In this document: piece by piece, positions 24,159 through 37,365 of the stretch
Layout of the letters: every line of letters starts with the position of its first letter
How positions within the stretch are numbered: the first letter of the stretch is position 1
Assembly: GCA_024220505.1 (NCBI GenBank)
Contig: JAKZZE010000009.1
Location: 196,001-260,000 of the forward strand
DNA from: Rhizopus arrhizus
Lineage: Eukaryota; Mucoromycota; Mucoromycetes; Mucorales; Rhizopodaceae
DNA length: 64,000 nt
Direction: 5' to 3'
Position numbers and translations under genes: made by a program
Notes under the pieces: generated by a model
Seen by the model: the letters and a program-made list of their open reading frames with translations, nothing else
Told to the model about the DNA's origin: nothing
Databases searched by the model: none

Positions 24159-26175
24159 ATGAAAAAGTCAATAATTCTATCTTTGATATGTCTTGTATCA
24201 CTTGGCTTTGGTATATAAAGAATTTGACTTCAATGTGCTTTTATATTAACACCTTTTAGGTCAAGACACTATTGAAACTTCAGATGATTCAATAAGCAGT
24301 AATGATCTTACTTCTACAACAACAACAGTTGCTACTGCTACATTTGACTCTACTACACCAACCAATTCAGACATACCTTCTTCTTCTGACAATGATGAAA
24401 ATCCTACCACAAGCAGCAGTATTCCTACACCAACAGATGCAGATACCTTAACTATAAAGCCATCATCCACAGTTGAATCTGAATCTAGTATACCTACTGC
24501 TACTCATAAGCCTTATATTCCTCCAACAGTAAAACCATCTGTATGTCACGCTTTGCAAACATGGTACAACTCACTCAATGGAAAAGGATGGATCGTATCA
24601 ACCGGCTGGGATTCATCAAATATGACATCCTGCTGCACTTGGTATAATGTTCATTGTAATAGTGTTGGAAAAGTATTAAAAGTGTAAGTTGTTTTATTAT
24701 TCCTTTTGCTTCAAAAATATCTCATCAGCTTTATATATTTTAGAGACCTTTCGCATAATAATCTCACTGGGCATTTCCCTAACAATTTTGATCAAATACC
24801 AGATCTTCAAAATATGTAAGAAATGCAGTATTAAAAAACAAACAAAAACAAAAAAATACATGCATTTACATTTTATACAGAAATTTTAGCTTCAATAATA
24901 TATCTGGAACTATTCCTTCATCACTCAATCAATTATTAAGCTTACAATCAATGTAAATATTATATTCTTAATTCATATAAGTATTAACTTTTTTCTCCTG
25001 AAAACAATTAGAAATTTTGATGTCAATTCCTTATCTGGACCTCTTCCCGACGGTTTCAGCAAGCTGGTCAATCTTACAAACATGTAAACTATGCATTACA
25101 ATTTCTCCTTTCCTTATTTACATCTTTTATATTAGTCATTTTAAAAACAATACAATCTCTGGAACCATTCCTAGTACTTGGGCAAGCATGCAATCTATTC
25201 AAGGCATGTACTTTAGTAATAATAATATGTCAGGGCCATTTCCTACTGTTATTACTCAGATGAAGACGATCCAATCCATGTAAGGCACACAAATATAGAA
25301 ATGAGAAGATTCCTTACTTATAATTTTAAAGCTACTTGGATAACAATAAATTCAATGGTGTTTTACCTGCCAATTTAGGTGATGCTGTTTCGCTCGTTTC
25401 ACTGTAATGTATATCAATTTCCCCTTCATCCTCATGCAAAAAGAAACTAACTTTTATTTTGAATACCAGTAACCTTAAATCTAATGCTTTGCTTGGTGGA
25501 ATTCCTGTATCTATTGGTAACCTTACCAATTTGGCTACCTTGTAACTTAATCACCACCAAAATGAATCTCTTACACTAAATTAAATTGTATAGAACGCTA
25601 TCTTATCAAATGCTGAATGGTACAATCCCGGATCAACTTTATTCATTGACAGGCCTTCAAATATTGTAATATATTTCATTTGACGTATTCAATCCTATTT
25701 AATGTTTATTTCTCTATCATAGGGATTTATCTAATAATAGACTAACGGGTCAAATTTCGAGTAGCATCGGAAATCTTGTTAACCTAGAAAGATTGTAAGC
25801 ACATAAAAGTTGTATAAAATTATATGTGCTGAAAAGTTATATAGAAATCTTGGGCATAATTCACTTACAGGCCTTATTCCAGATCAAATCAGCCAGCTAA
25901 CTAAACTACAAAGCTTGTCTTTAAACTACAATTTACTCAATGGCCAATTCCCTTCTATTTCCGCTCCTCCTGCTCTTGGATATTGTTACATGACACCAAA
26001 TCAGTTCCAGTCATGCCCTGATCCATCTGTCACCGCAAACCCTAATAGCTTAGCATTCCAATGTTCTATTAATTGTTCGGTTCAAGACAAAAAGAAGAGT
26101 AGTGCTAATCGTGCTTTAGTAGGCTATTCTACAATGTCTTTTGTAGTAATTTATTCATTGGGATTATTCTTGTAA
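24159..26175 (+). CDS. Plant-type leucine-rich-repeat surface protein, GPI-anchored
   Basis: Eleven exons: 24159-24210, 24260-24683, 24744-24815, 24881-24952, 25012-25083, 25136-25279, 25332-25403, 25470-25541, 25594-25665, 25723-25794, 25845-26175; 484 residues. Signal peptide SIILSLICLVSLGFG, then a Ser/Thr-rich spacer (to about 105), an LRR N-cap (CHALQTWYNSLNGKGW .. CCTWYNVHC), about ten 24-residue repeats of the plant type (LDLSNNRLTGQI..SIGNL), a Cys-containing end cap and a hydrophobic C terminus (FVVIYSLGLFL). Seven middle exons are exactly 72 nt and one is 144 nt, all phase 2, so each exon is one repeat. It is probably an extracellular recognition or adhesion protein; the ligand is unknown. 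It has no kinase domain. Confidence 0.88.
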
Positions 26176-26289
26176 TTCCCAAACTTTTGTTAAGAGTATT
26201 TAGATTGAATCTCCCATTTCTCTCCATGAAAAAAAAAAAGCATAAATAAATAATATTTCTTTATTTCATTGTTACACTACAACGTACAA

Positions 26290-29200
26290 CTAATCCTCAG
26301 CTATCTTGGTTTCCTTTTTCTTAGGTGCTGCTCTTTTTCTCTTTTTTACCGTTGTACTTTCTATGGGCTTTGAGTTCTTTTCATATTCGGCATCTTCTTC
26401 AAGGAGAGCCTCCCATTCTTTCAACAAAGCTTCTAAATCACGACGCCAAAATGTCTTGGGGGGTGTACCTTGAATATCTTGCATTTCTTCGAATTTCTTG
26501 TCACGTTGTTTATAGAGATCTTGAATCTTCTCCTTTGTAAAACCACGCACATTGATCGAGAACAAGTATTCATAGCCTGTACCTTCTTGTTCTACTGAAC
26601 CATTTTCATCATCATCTACTACCAAAGCATTCTTCTTCTTTAATGGATAGAGTTGTTTGAGTCCAAACTCCTTCATGTCAGCAACCAAGTCATCTTCGTT
26701 ACGGTTGATATGATTCAGCTTTTTTTCGATAACAAGGTCAATAAATTTAGCCTTGTTATCTAAACGTTCATATTCATCTTTTAAAACATAAATCAAATGT
26801 TCCTTTAAAATGATTTAATTGCTAGTATAAAATACTTTTCTTTGTTTTTACCTTTCTCTTAATGTAATATTCCAAACGTAATTCATAAAATTCTTTCAAT
26901 ATTTCCTCAGGACCGCTATACTTTCTGATTTTGCCATCTTTATCAAAACAGACAATATTAGTTGTGTTGATGCTACTAGTGATCTTAAGTGCATTTAAAA
27001 TTCCTATGTCTTCTGCCTTCTTCAAATTGGCTTCATCCAAGCTAATAGTAAAATTGACAGCCACATCTGTAGAGTTGTTTTTGAAGCCCTAAAGTAAGAA
27101 AAAAGAAAGCATTGTCAGCAACAAAATTATGCATGCTACAATATACTTACGGTAATGTTGATAGGAGTAGTGCTCTTTCGGTCCTTTGGTGGATCGTTCA
27201 TATCATTCAGGTACTTTTTGAATGTATCAGTCCACATACGTACAGGTAATTCAGTGACCTTGATATCACCCTCATCAGTAATATCAGCAATACCATTTAC
27301 GATATATTTACTAGGCCCGGCAGGGTTGATCTCTCCCTTAAATGCTCTGTACCAAGGTTTCATGGTTACTATCTCCTCACCATTCATTAAGCGAAAAATG
27401 TTTTCAATAATGTCCTTGGGGTTGTAGTTGGGAATGGCTGTACTCCAGCCAGTACCTATACCATCTGCGCCATTAACAAGCACCATTGGGATAATAGGCA
27501 TGTACCAAGAGGGCTCAATCAATGTATTTTCTTCGACCAAATAATTCAATAATGCATCATCATTAGGGTGAAAAATAATACGAGCAATCTTGGTTAATCG
27601 CGTAAACAGATAACGTGGACTAGCAGCGCTCTTACTACCTTCGTGACGACTACCAAATTGACCTGAAGGTACAAGTACATTGATATTGTTTGAACCTACA
27701 AATTCCTGAGCCATGTTGATAATTGTACTAGCAACACTAGCTTCACCGTGATGATACTGAGTAACACCAGCTACGTAATTTGCCAATTGGGCTACCTTGA
27801 CTTCTGTGTTCTTGTTACGTTTGATACAACCATAAAGGACCTTGCGTTGAGCGGGCTTAAAACCATCAACCATACTTGGAATAGAACGAATGTTATCAGC
27901 CATACTAAACAAGAGTAATTCACGGTTTACAAAGTCACTGATTTTGATTTTGTTGACGCTGTGATCGATGTAGATACCAGGTTCATACTGAACTAGCCAT
28001 TCCTTTCTGTCAGAAGCCTTCTTCTTATTGAAAGCCATATCGATCAGCTGGCGATCCTCAGTGTCCATAGTCTGGAATTCCTTTTGATGCACAGGCAAAT
28101 TGCTAAAGTATTCACGAGCAGCAGTCTTGTCAGATGTACCAAGACCCTTAAAGTATTTAGGTTCCCACTCACTCTTTTTGTTGTGTTCTAAAGCCCAGGT
28201 TTCATATTCTGGGATGGTAAAGAATGAAACAACTTCCTTTGTACGTTTGTGCGTACATTTGATAATGGGTGTGATAAACTCCAAAAGAAAACCAGGAATA
28301 TCCAAAAGAGAAGGAAACATAGTGTCGATAAAGTTAATAAGAAGACCCTTGATGTGAGAACCATCATGATCCTGATCAGTCATGATCATCAAGCGACCAT
28401 ATCTAAGCTCGTCAACACTTGTATATTTTTTACCATGCTGGAGACCAAGGATGGCCTTGATGCTCTTAATCTCTTCATTCTTCATAATTTCAGCATTAGA
28501 AGCATCACGGACATTGAGCAGTTTACCACGAATGGGAAAGACACCCCAATAATCACGTTTAACAACAGACAAACCACTCAAAACAAGCGCTTTGGCTGAA
28601 TCTCCTTCAGTAATAATCAAGGTACATTTTGAATTCTTGGGTCGGACACCGGCAAAATTGGCATCTTCGAGCTTTGGAATTTTCAAGTTTTTTGCCATTT
28701 TCCCAGAATCAGCCTTTGTCATTTGTTCTTCTTCTCTAAATTTGACCCATCGAACAATATTGTCAATGATACCAGACTTAGAAATGGCAGATACAAACTT
28801 ATCATTCAGTTTATAAGAAGATCCAAAAGATCCTGCACGTAAAGTCATGTTCTCTTTGGTTTGGGAGTCAAATGCAGGGTTTTCAATTAAGCAGTTGACG
28901 AATAATGTCATATGATTCTTGATCTGGAAGGGCTTGATGTTTTTATTACCACTTTTCTTTTGAGCATCAGGTAATAAAGCCTTTACAATTTGATCTGCAA
29001 CATGATTAACGTGAGTTCCACCTTTAGCGGTACATATGCTGTTAACAAAACTAATCTATGTGGGACATCAGCAAATAATGTCATCTTAAATTGACTAATC
29101 ATCAATCATTTACCTGGTTAAATTGACCATCACTCACAGCAAAGCAAACTTGCCAACGTTCGTTTGTAGCACCATCATGAAGAATAAGCTTCTTTCCTTC

Positions 29201-30566
29201 GAGAGCACGAAATTCCATTGATTTTGTATAGAGTTCGCAGTATTGCTTGAATCCCTTCACAGGAATCTTGGTACCATTCAAAAAAACATTTACACCTTCC
29301 ATACAACCAGCCATATCGTACACACGCTTTTTGATTAAAGCTTCAAAGTCCTCATCCAATTCAGTCATTGAAAATTTTGATAAATCAGGCTTGAAGCTAA
29401 TACGAGTATATTGTTCCCCTCTCGAATTTTTGGTAATAGAAGGTGCTTTCTTGACAGTCATGTTGTTTTGGAATACTTGTTTGTATTTAAGTTGACGCTC
29501 TTTATCAGCAGTTTCGACAATAAATTCAGTACTAAAGATGTTACATAACTTGGCACCATAACCGTTACGGCCACCAGTCACTTTTTTTTCATCGTCATCA
29601 TAATTAGATGAAGTTAACAAGTGACCAAAAATTAATTCAGGAACATAAACTTTTTCTTTCTTGTGTTCAGTAATAGGAATGCCGCTACCGTTGTTTTCAA
29701 TACTAATAAAATTCTCAGCTCGGTCAATTTTTACTTTGATGTAAGACATTGAAGGATCTCTGATCTACAATTTTCTTTTTGTTTAATCATTTTTATAGAA
29801 TAAAATAAATTTGTTGTCTTTACCTTATTATCAGCAGCATTCACCAAAATTTCATCGACAATTTTATAAAGACCAGGAACATATTTAATTTTCTTCTTCT
29901 TTATGATACTTTCTTCATTATCAAATACCCACATTTCTTGTTCTTCAGCTTCAATAGATCCAACATAAGTATCAGGACGAAGTAGAATGTGCTCTAATTG
30001 AGTCTTCTTTTGATAGATCTCTTCAATTGTTTTCTTTTCGTAGTCAACTATTTTATTCTTTGTAGAGGTTTTAGTAGGTTCCTCCATTTCAACGTCCTCT
30101 GAAGCTGCTTCGCCATTTGTTTTAGCAACCATTGTTTTTTTTGCTGCGGTCGTCTTCTTGGCTGTACCATTAGCAGCTCTTTTTTTGGGAGTAGTAGGTT
30201 GTTCCGGTTGAAAGGCATCGGAATCTTCATCTTCATCCTTAATAGCTTTTGCTGCTTTTTTGGAAGGGGCTCTTTTAGCTGGTGCTGCCTTCTTTTTAAC
30301 AGGTTCGCTCATGTCAATGTCGTCATCGTCGTCTTCACTAATTTTAATTGCTTTTTTAGCAGGAGTTCTTTTAGCAGGTGTAGCTTTTTTGGTGGTCTTT
30401 GCTTTCTGTTCCGTAAAAGAATGGTTAAAAGATATTGCGCTAATTTTTGATATCAATGTACCTTTGGAAGAGGAGCTTCTTCAAAATCAGAATCACCTCC
30501 TGACTCAACAAATCCTTCAGACTCGTATTGATCATCTTGGTAATCGTCCTCTGAAGCAGAGCTCAT
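26290..30566 (-). CDS. TOP2: DNA topoisomerase II
   Basis: Six exons, right to left: 30566-30462, 30405-29824, 29764-29114, 29055-27151, 27088-26852, 26802-26290; 1330 residues. GHKL ATPase motifs are present (KIVDEILVNAADNK, SIENNGSGIP, GGRNGY), a TOPRIM domain (ITEGDSAKALVLSG, DQDHDGSHIKGL), and the cleavage core with active-site Tyr near residue 928 in SAASPRYLFTRLTKI. It passes one duplex through another to decatenate chromosomes in the nucleus. Unusually, about 150 acidic/basic residues (repeats of PAKR/PSKK and acidic runs) precede the ATPase domain. The protein ends about 400 residues after the active-site Tyr, so the long C-terminal tail of most fungal enzymes is much reduced. E2F/MBF-like sites lie just upstream. 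Confidence 0.95.
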
Positions 30567-30942
30567 TTTTGATCTATGAAAAAAAGAGGAAAATAAAAAT
30601 AAAAATAAAAAAGAATAAAAAAAAGGTTCCTGACGTGCAATTCAGTCACACAGTAAAAAATCAAATTTAGCGCGAATTTTCGCGTTGGTTTTCTTTCCTC
30701 TTTTATAAATATATACCATCTGAATAAAAAGGACAAATATGCTTCATTATTTCTAACAAAAGCTTATCTTTCAAAAATCCTTCTTTCGTACTACTCTATA
30801 GTCAAGATATTTTATTAGGTTGATCTTTATATGACATAAACTTAATCTGACCAATCAATGAAGTAAAAATATAAATGGCTGAGTTTTGATTGCATATGCT
30901 TCCAACCATTTCTTCTGTTTCCAGTAACATAATATAAACGTT
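30567..30942. promoter_or_regulatory. Bidirectional promoter of TOP2 and UBAC2-like gene with E2F/MBF-like site
   Basis: The two genes start 377 bp apart on opposite strands. At 30670-30684 the palindrome-like sequence GCGCGAATTTTCGCG stands out in AT-rich surroundings and contains overlapping TTTCGCG/CGCGAA elements like E2F and MBF sites. Such sites drive S-phase genes in fungi and animals, which would suit TOP2. Binding is inferred only. Confidence 0.5.
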
Positions 30943-32287
30943 ATGACAATGCAGACAGTTGGGCCCTCTGGTAAAAACAGTAAAAAAGAAAAAAGTAACA
31001 CGTAATTCTCTAAGACTTTTTAAAACTACCAGGATTCTACAATGTACCTGCAACAAAGTTCTTAATTGTATCTACTGGAGCATTATCTCTCTTGGCATCT
31101 ATTTTTGATTTAAAGCAATACTTTCATTTACAGCTTACACCCCATATAACAATCCACTATCAAGTAAGAATCTTTTGTAAAGAAGCTATTTAAAATTCTA
31201 ACTTTTTGGAAAGTTTTGGAGATTGCTCACTTCTCATATAGCATTTAGCAGCTCTGGAGATTTTTTGTTTGGTTCAATCATACTATATACATTACGTGTG
31301 ATAGAAAGACAATATGGAACATCGAAATATACGGTATTAAAATGGATAAAAGGAATATATCTATTTTGCTTGTTTATATTAACTTATTTTATAACAAAAG
31401 GCTTTCTTATTCATGGCATTTATCTTTTCAACAATTTTAGAATTAGTTGCTCTAATAGCAGGTGAAAAAATTGGATTGAAAAGTATACCTGGCGGACCGT
31501 AAGTCAATATGCGAACAAATTGCTGTAAAAAGAGGAACTGATTTAAACTGTAGTTATGCACTGATGTTTTCTGCTTTATATCAATATCATCGCATTATTC
31601 CAGTGACGTATCGGTTTAGAATATTTGGCTTGGTGATGACCGACAAACTGTTTCTGTATGTATTGGCTTCTCAGTTAGCGTTTTCTAGGTCACTTCAGAC
31701 CCTTGTTCCGGCATTATGTGGATGGTTAGTTGGTGCATTGTATAGAACCGATGTTGGAAATATCAAACAATGGAGATTTCCAAAATTTATGCAATCAGTA
31801 GCTAATCAATTCATTAAACCACTCTTTACATCTTCACCCAACCCTCGATCATCTGCTACACTGCCAATCCAACGACCTATTATTACGAGCCTAAGTTCGG
31901 TCAACAACATATTGGCAAACGGCTTAGCTAATGGAAATGATACAACAACTACAAATACAAACAGACCTGATATTAGAACTTCTTTGACTTCCGAGCGCTC
32001 TTCTTCTGTTAGAGTAAGTTGCCTTGTTTATTATTGCTTTTTTAAAGTGAGAATTCATGTATCTTTAGGAATATCTGGATACGATTACAGGCAGAGACGT
32101 AGTAGGCTCTGAACTAGAGCCACCTTCACCGGAATATACAAGAGTTTTAATGACCATGTTTCCTGACCACCCACGAGAAACAATTACAAGAGCATTATCT
32201 TCAGCCCACAATGAATTAAATAGAGCAGTTGAGATTATGCTAAGCACGCCTTCACCAGCTGGGGAAAGCAGCAGTCGATCTAGTTGA
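30943..32287 (+). CDS. UBAC2/Dsc2-like rhomboid-fold ER membrane protein with CUE-like domain
   Basis: Six exons: 30943-30970, 31033-31163, 31214-31333, 31401-31498, 31554-32013, 32069-32287; 351 residues. It starts MTMQTVGPSGFYNVPATKFL, and four to six hydrophobic helices follow (LIVSTGALSLLASI, FLFGSIILYTLRVIERQYG, FMAFIFSTILELVALIAG and others), resembling the inactive rhomboid fold of UBAC2 and Dsc2; no rhomboid GxSG serine motif is visible. A Ser/Thr/Asn-rich linker leads to a C-terminal helical domain, YTRVLMTMFPDHPRETITRA..AVEIML, with the MFP signature of CUE or UBA domains. Relatives work in ER or Golgi ubiquitin-ligase complexes; binding ubiquitin and presenting membrane substrates is inferred. 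Confidence 0.8.
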
Positions 32288-32485
32288 TTGCTGTTCAATG
32301 TATTATACAAAAATATATAGCCTGAAATTGGGTTTTATACAATATTATGTTCCCTTGTAAATAAAAAAATAAACAAATCTGATTCATGCAACAATAAAAA
32401 AAAATAAAAAAAAAAAAAAGAATAAAAAAAAGTCTGTTCTTTTTTTTTTTCGTTTTTCAAATAATAGCGCATTGCCTTGGCTACC

Positions 32486-35400
32486 ATGTTTGCTTATTAT
32501 CGCTCTTCCTGCTATAGCACAGCTATTCAGAATATTCTGAAAGGAACTATATCAAGTTCAGATTCATCTGATCTTGTCCTTGTCAATGTAACAATAAACA
32601 AATAACCTGCTGTTGCCTAGCTTATCTGACATAAAATACAGAGAAACTGCCTAGAATGGTACACAATTGACTCATTACCTAATACAATACTTTCATTGCA
32701 ATTACAGCAGTCAACTTTTGGTACAGTACTCGATTCCAAATTGCTCACTTGCCATTTCAGCGATCAGAATTCACTTCAACAAGAAACAGAACACATGCAT
32801 GAAGAAGTGAGTTATTCCAGTAAAATTAGAAAACATTCTTATATTCAAGGGCAAGAAGTTTTAGTTATTCTATCAGAATACGGGAAAATGGTATTTGTGA
32901 CAATACACAACCTTTCCGAGAATATAAGACGATTTGAGACGCTTATGGAGGTAAAAACAAAAAGACAAGAATGGGTAGCAGAGTGACTGATTTTTTTGTA
33001 AAGATTTACTTGGACGCTCCTGGATTAGAATACACAAAGACAGGCAAAAAACTAGCAATCGATCCATAGTAAGGGATAACTTAAAAAAACATCTGATAGA
33101 CACTAATTGAGTACAACTTTAGCTCAAGGGCTATTGCAGTTGCGTCTATACAGGATAGATTTGATATTTTCTTGTTGGATACAGATATGTCAAGAACACG
33201 TTTTGACCCTATCATTGGTGTAAATTATTTGTGTCAAGATACAGTAAATATTTTAATTAACTTTTTATGTTCCACTAGAGAGGTTTCAAAATTGAGAAGG
33301 GCATCATTTGGCACATGGAGTTTTTGTACACTGAATCAGCATCTAGGGATAGGATGCTATTGGCTCTCGTGGTTTACAAGTAATATAAAATGATGATTGC
33401 TCTTGTAGTATACTAATTTATCATTGCCAGTGATGTGGAGAAGCTGTGTCGTGTGGTTGTATATTTCATTGATGCTTCGGATATACAGAAAATTAGAATC
33501 GAACGAATTGGACGGTTGCCTTTAGAAAGCAGTAAGTAAGAGTGAAAGCGCAATTCAGTATCAGCAAACTAACATGCTTACTATAGATACACCCCTTCCT
33601 GTATTACTCATTCCTCTTCAATTTCAGTTTGAGTCATTTGTGCTCGTTACAGTAAAGAAAAAAAAATGCTTTACTGATACACTGCCGGCTTGATGCTCAT
33701 TTATTTTATAGGAACAGCAAGCATGCTTATTGACATCTGATGACGTTGCATGTGGAAATGTTTTATATCCCAACAGTCCTATTCCCAGAGCATTTGGTAG
33801 CATGGAATGTAAGTGATAAGCTCTTCCATGTATGACGTAGAATTCCTCGCTCATTGTCTTGTGTAGGCCCATTATTCACCACCTTTGCTCAACATTCAGA
33901 CATAGATGCAAACTACCTTTATTTAGGTTCAGCAGAGGGGCATCTTTATAAACTTTATATAGCACCATCGGGGGAAATACGATGGTCTTATATCGACTCT
34001 GTAAATCCAATCAGTCAGTCAATGTGCATGCTTGGAACGGCTATTTCAGTAAACCAAGACGATTCTATACGAAATGACATCCTGCTGTATGCTGGAGAGT
34101 GTGCCAATAGCCAAGTGATAGCAGTAAGAAACATAAAAGCAAAGCAAAATAAAACTTATTTAGTGGAACATAGGCTCCTTGTAATGGTATTGATGAATGG
34201 TCGTCTTCTAAAGTAATTGTATTGCAAGACTTGATCAATCGGGCTCCTATTACAGATGTTCAAATAATGTCCGAAATTAGTGGTGAACAGGATGCCTTTA
34301 TAACCTGTTCTGGCATGGGCAAGCAAGGATCTCTAACTATTATGACTCACGGAGTAGCAACTAGCACTTTAGCTTGTTCAAAAGCACAGTGGAAAGGGTA
34401 AAGTGAATTGGCTTGTCTAAGTATGTTTTCCTGAATATTTTTAGCATTACTCGTCTATGGAGCATAAACAATCTGGCTTCATCCCCTCAAGACACCCCTG
34501 GCTTATTAGCGTCATCACCCATTGATTCAAAATTTCTAGTAGTAAAAGGTTAAGCATAGCAGTCCAAAACAATTTTGAATGTTAGACTGACAAACATGTA
34601 TTTTGTAGATGGTCGACTACAGGATATTACGCTAACTACTTACGATGAAATGCTTCCTGAAACTATACATTCAAATACTATTTATGTAAATGACACATGG
34701 TTTTTATTGAGGGTATACTCAGAAGGGGCCTCTATACTTATGCTTCACGGAGGCAATACACTCATGGTTACTCAACACAAAAATAGCAATTCCGCCTATC
34801 GCATTGAACACGCAACTTCATGGCAAGATGAGTATGGAACGTACATTGCAGTTTGTCTATTAAAAGAGGATGAATCAATGCTTCAGATATTGAGCGTCCA
34901 AGACGTTAGTATGGAAGATAACTCCAATCAAATCAAGCTATCCATTGATATTGTGCAAAACATGCCTTTGAAAGCATGCCCAAGTTATATTGGCTATTTT
35001 TATTTAAAGTCGATATCTTTGCTTGCCATAGGAACTTATGAGCATTCGCTTATAATATACAGTGTACAAGCAACAAATATTAGTATGGTCCAAGACATTC
35101 ATTTAGGTAATCATCTTTCTTTTGTTTTTACTCAAAACTTACATGCTTATAGGTTCCTCTTCTTTGGGGGCCTTTGCTGTTCCACATTCGGCGGCTATCG
35201 TGTATTCTTTGCGCGTACCGGACATGCCTCTTCGCTTCTTGGTTGGATCACATCAGGGATCACTTTTAAGCTTTCGTATACCACCGACTGGATCAGACAT
35301 TATTTCTAGCGAACAACCCTTGATTTATACTATTGGTACACTTGCAGTACGTCTCTCACCTGCTTCTCACAAAGACAATATTGTTTATATCTTATCGAAT

Positions 35401-37365
35401 CAACTGTGGCAACTAAGATGTAACAGCAACGACATTCTGAAACTTGAGCAAATTTTATTACCCAAATTCAGTAAACCCATCGACGCATTTGCTCCTTTCA
35501 ACTGTGATTTCCAATCACAAGGAGAATCAGTGGCTGTTATTGCGGATGATAAATTACACATCTTTAACTTGAATCAGAAAGGGCATATGAATACTCGCCG
35601 AATTATGTTAGAACAAGTAAGGTTTATTGTTTAACAAAAAAAAAATAGTCAATTCATTCTTCTATTTCTATTCATGTAGACGCCAAGAAAGATTGTTTAC
35701 AATAAGTCCTCTAATTATGTTATTGCAGTCACTTCGACTATTGTTTCTGGTACTCGTAAGAACTATGTGCGCTTTATCAATCCACTAAGGTATGTATAAT
35801 ATGGACCAAATGAGGCAATACCTAACTTTTATTAAAAAAAAAAGTGGGCAATTTCTATCAGAATACCAAAGTGTTGGACGAGAAAACAACTACGCTAAAA
35901 ACGATATGATTCTTTCAGCTGCTGGTATAAAAAAGCATTTACTCCTAACTAGTTAACATTTGAGCTAAATTTCTTCTATGCTAGAATGGTCTATGGACTG
36001 TAAAGGAAAACAATACCAATATCTTTGCATTGGTTTTGGACATCCAAAAGAATCTTTCCATACACTACGAAATGGCCCATCCGCAAGACCTTCAGAAGCA
36101 TCCATTGAACGAGGAACATTGGTACTGTATCGACTAAAAACACATTCAAAGCGTGGACCTACATTAAAGCGTGTCTGGATCAATGAGAGATTACCGGGTG
36201 GAGTTCTTTCAATTTGTCCATATTCGGATGGGTAATTAGAGGAACTTTATATACTTAAATGTCATAGCTAAGCTGCTGTTTATTTTAGACTTTTATTTTC
36301 TGCTGGAAATCGTTTATATTTATATAGATTCGATCTGGAGTCTGGGAGGTAGTATCTGTATAAATATATATGAAGAGCTACCCTAGATACTTATTTTTTG
36401 CTTCTTGTCATTAAAAGACTAACAGAGGTTTCTCATATGACCTTGCCAAACATGATCATGTCCATTTATGAAGATAATCGTCGCATATGTATTACAACAC
36501 AATACAACTCTATTTCGTTTTATCAATTTAACGAAGAAACAAACACATTCGAGTTTCTAAAAAGGTACAAAAAATATACTTGATTTAGGTGATTTGACTT
36601 TGTAAACTTTTTATTATTACAGCGACATAAACTTCATTTCACTTTATCATTCTTTGATGCTAAATTGCTATACAGCAGTTGGTGTAAGCTATTCTGGAGG
36701 AATGATTGCTTTAAATGATGATACAAGCGAACAAACGTTTGAAAAAAGGCTTGAGCGTTTATTCGCATTCCACTTTTCAGACGTTATGGTCAAACCTTCG
36801 TTAGCTTTGCTTCGATCCCAGCACAACTTACATAATGACGCTGAATTGTTGTGGAAGCATATGATACCTTGGTCTCAAAACCTTTGCAAAGATTGTAAAC
36901 CAGACATTTTTCCAGCACTAAAACCAATTGTTTGTTGTGCAGTTTCAGGTGGCATGATTAATGTCTATAGGATATCCGGTTGTCTGTATCTTGTTCTCTT
37001 AGTCCTTCAAGAACTTTTGCTAGATTTTGATCCTACAATACCTTTGCTTGGATCTGCAAGTGATTTTAAAGATTGGTATTGTCAGCTATCCGGCAAAGAG
37101 CAATATACGATACATGGTGATCTTGTGGAGTCTTATTTGAGACTTCCTTTTGACGAACAAATACAAGTACTGAAACCAGGAGGCGTTCTTAGCCGTAAGT
37201 TGATATCATCTGTAGAAGATCTATTGTTGGATTCGCAGGAAAACAATGTACCACGTCTAGATGATGAGCCTGAAGAGAGCAAAGTACAAGTAATTGCCTA
37301 TTTATTAGTCAATATTCTCTCAGGGTTTAGCCGATATTGTTAGAAATTATATAACTGGTAATTAG
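32486..37365 (+). CDS. DDB1/Rik1/Mms1-like protein (MMS1_N and CPSF_A regions)
   Basis: Twenty exons in one frame, 1278 residues: 32486-32587, 32642-32950, 33004-33068, 33123-33219, 33279-33379, 33431-33531, 33587-33651, 33712-33808, 33867-34123, 34174-34397, 34445-34548, 34609-35106, 35153-35616, 35680-35789, 35845-35924, 35985-36231, 36289-36348, 36418-36564, 36623-37289, 37324-37365. Family features are LVLVNRNCLEWY near the start, KKLAIDPYSRAIAVAS, FITCSGMGKQGSL, VGSHQGSLLSF, TPRKIVYN, and the C-terminal HGDLVESYLRLPFDEQ. These are the beta-propeller landmarks of DDB1, Rik1 and Mms1, adaptors of cullin-4 ligases, and of the related CPSF160 and SF3B3. Which member it is needs a tree; the match to the DDB1/Rik1 group is my best reading. 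Confidence 0.78.

Noticed and set aside
32800..32850. Possible intron in exon 2 of the DDB1-like gene (GTGAGT donor)
   Set aside because: The frame reads through cleanly, and splicing to the nearby AG breaks the frame.
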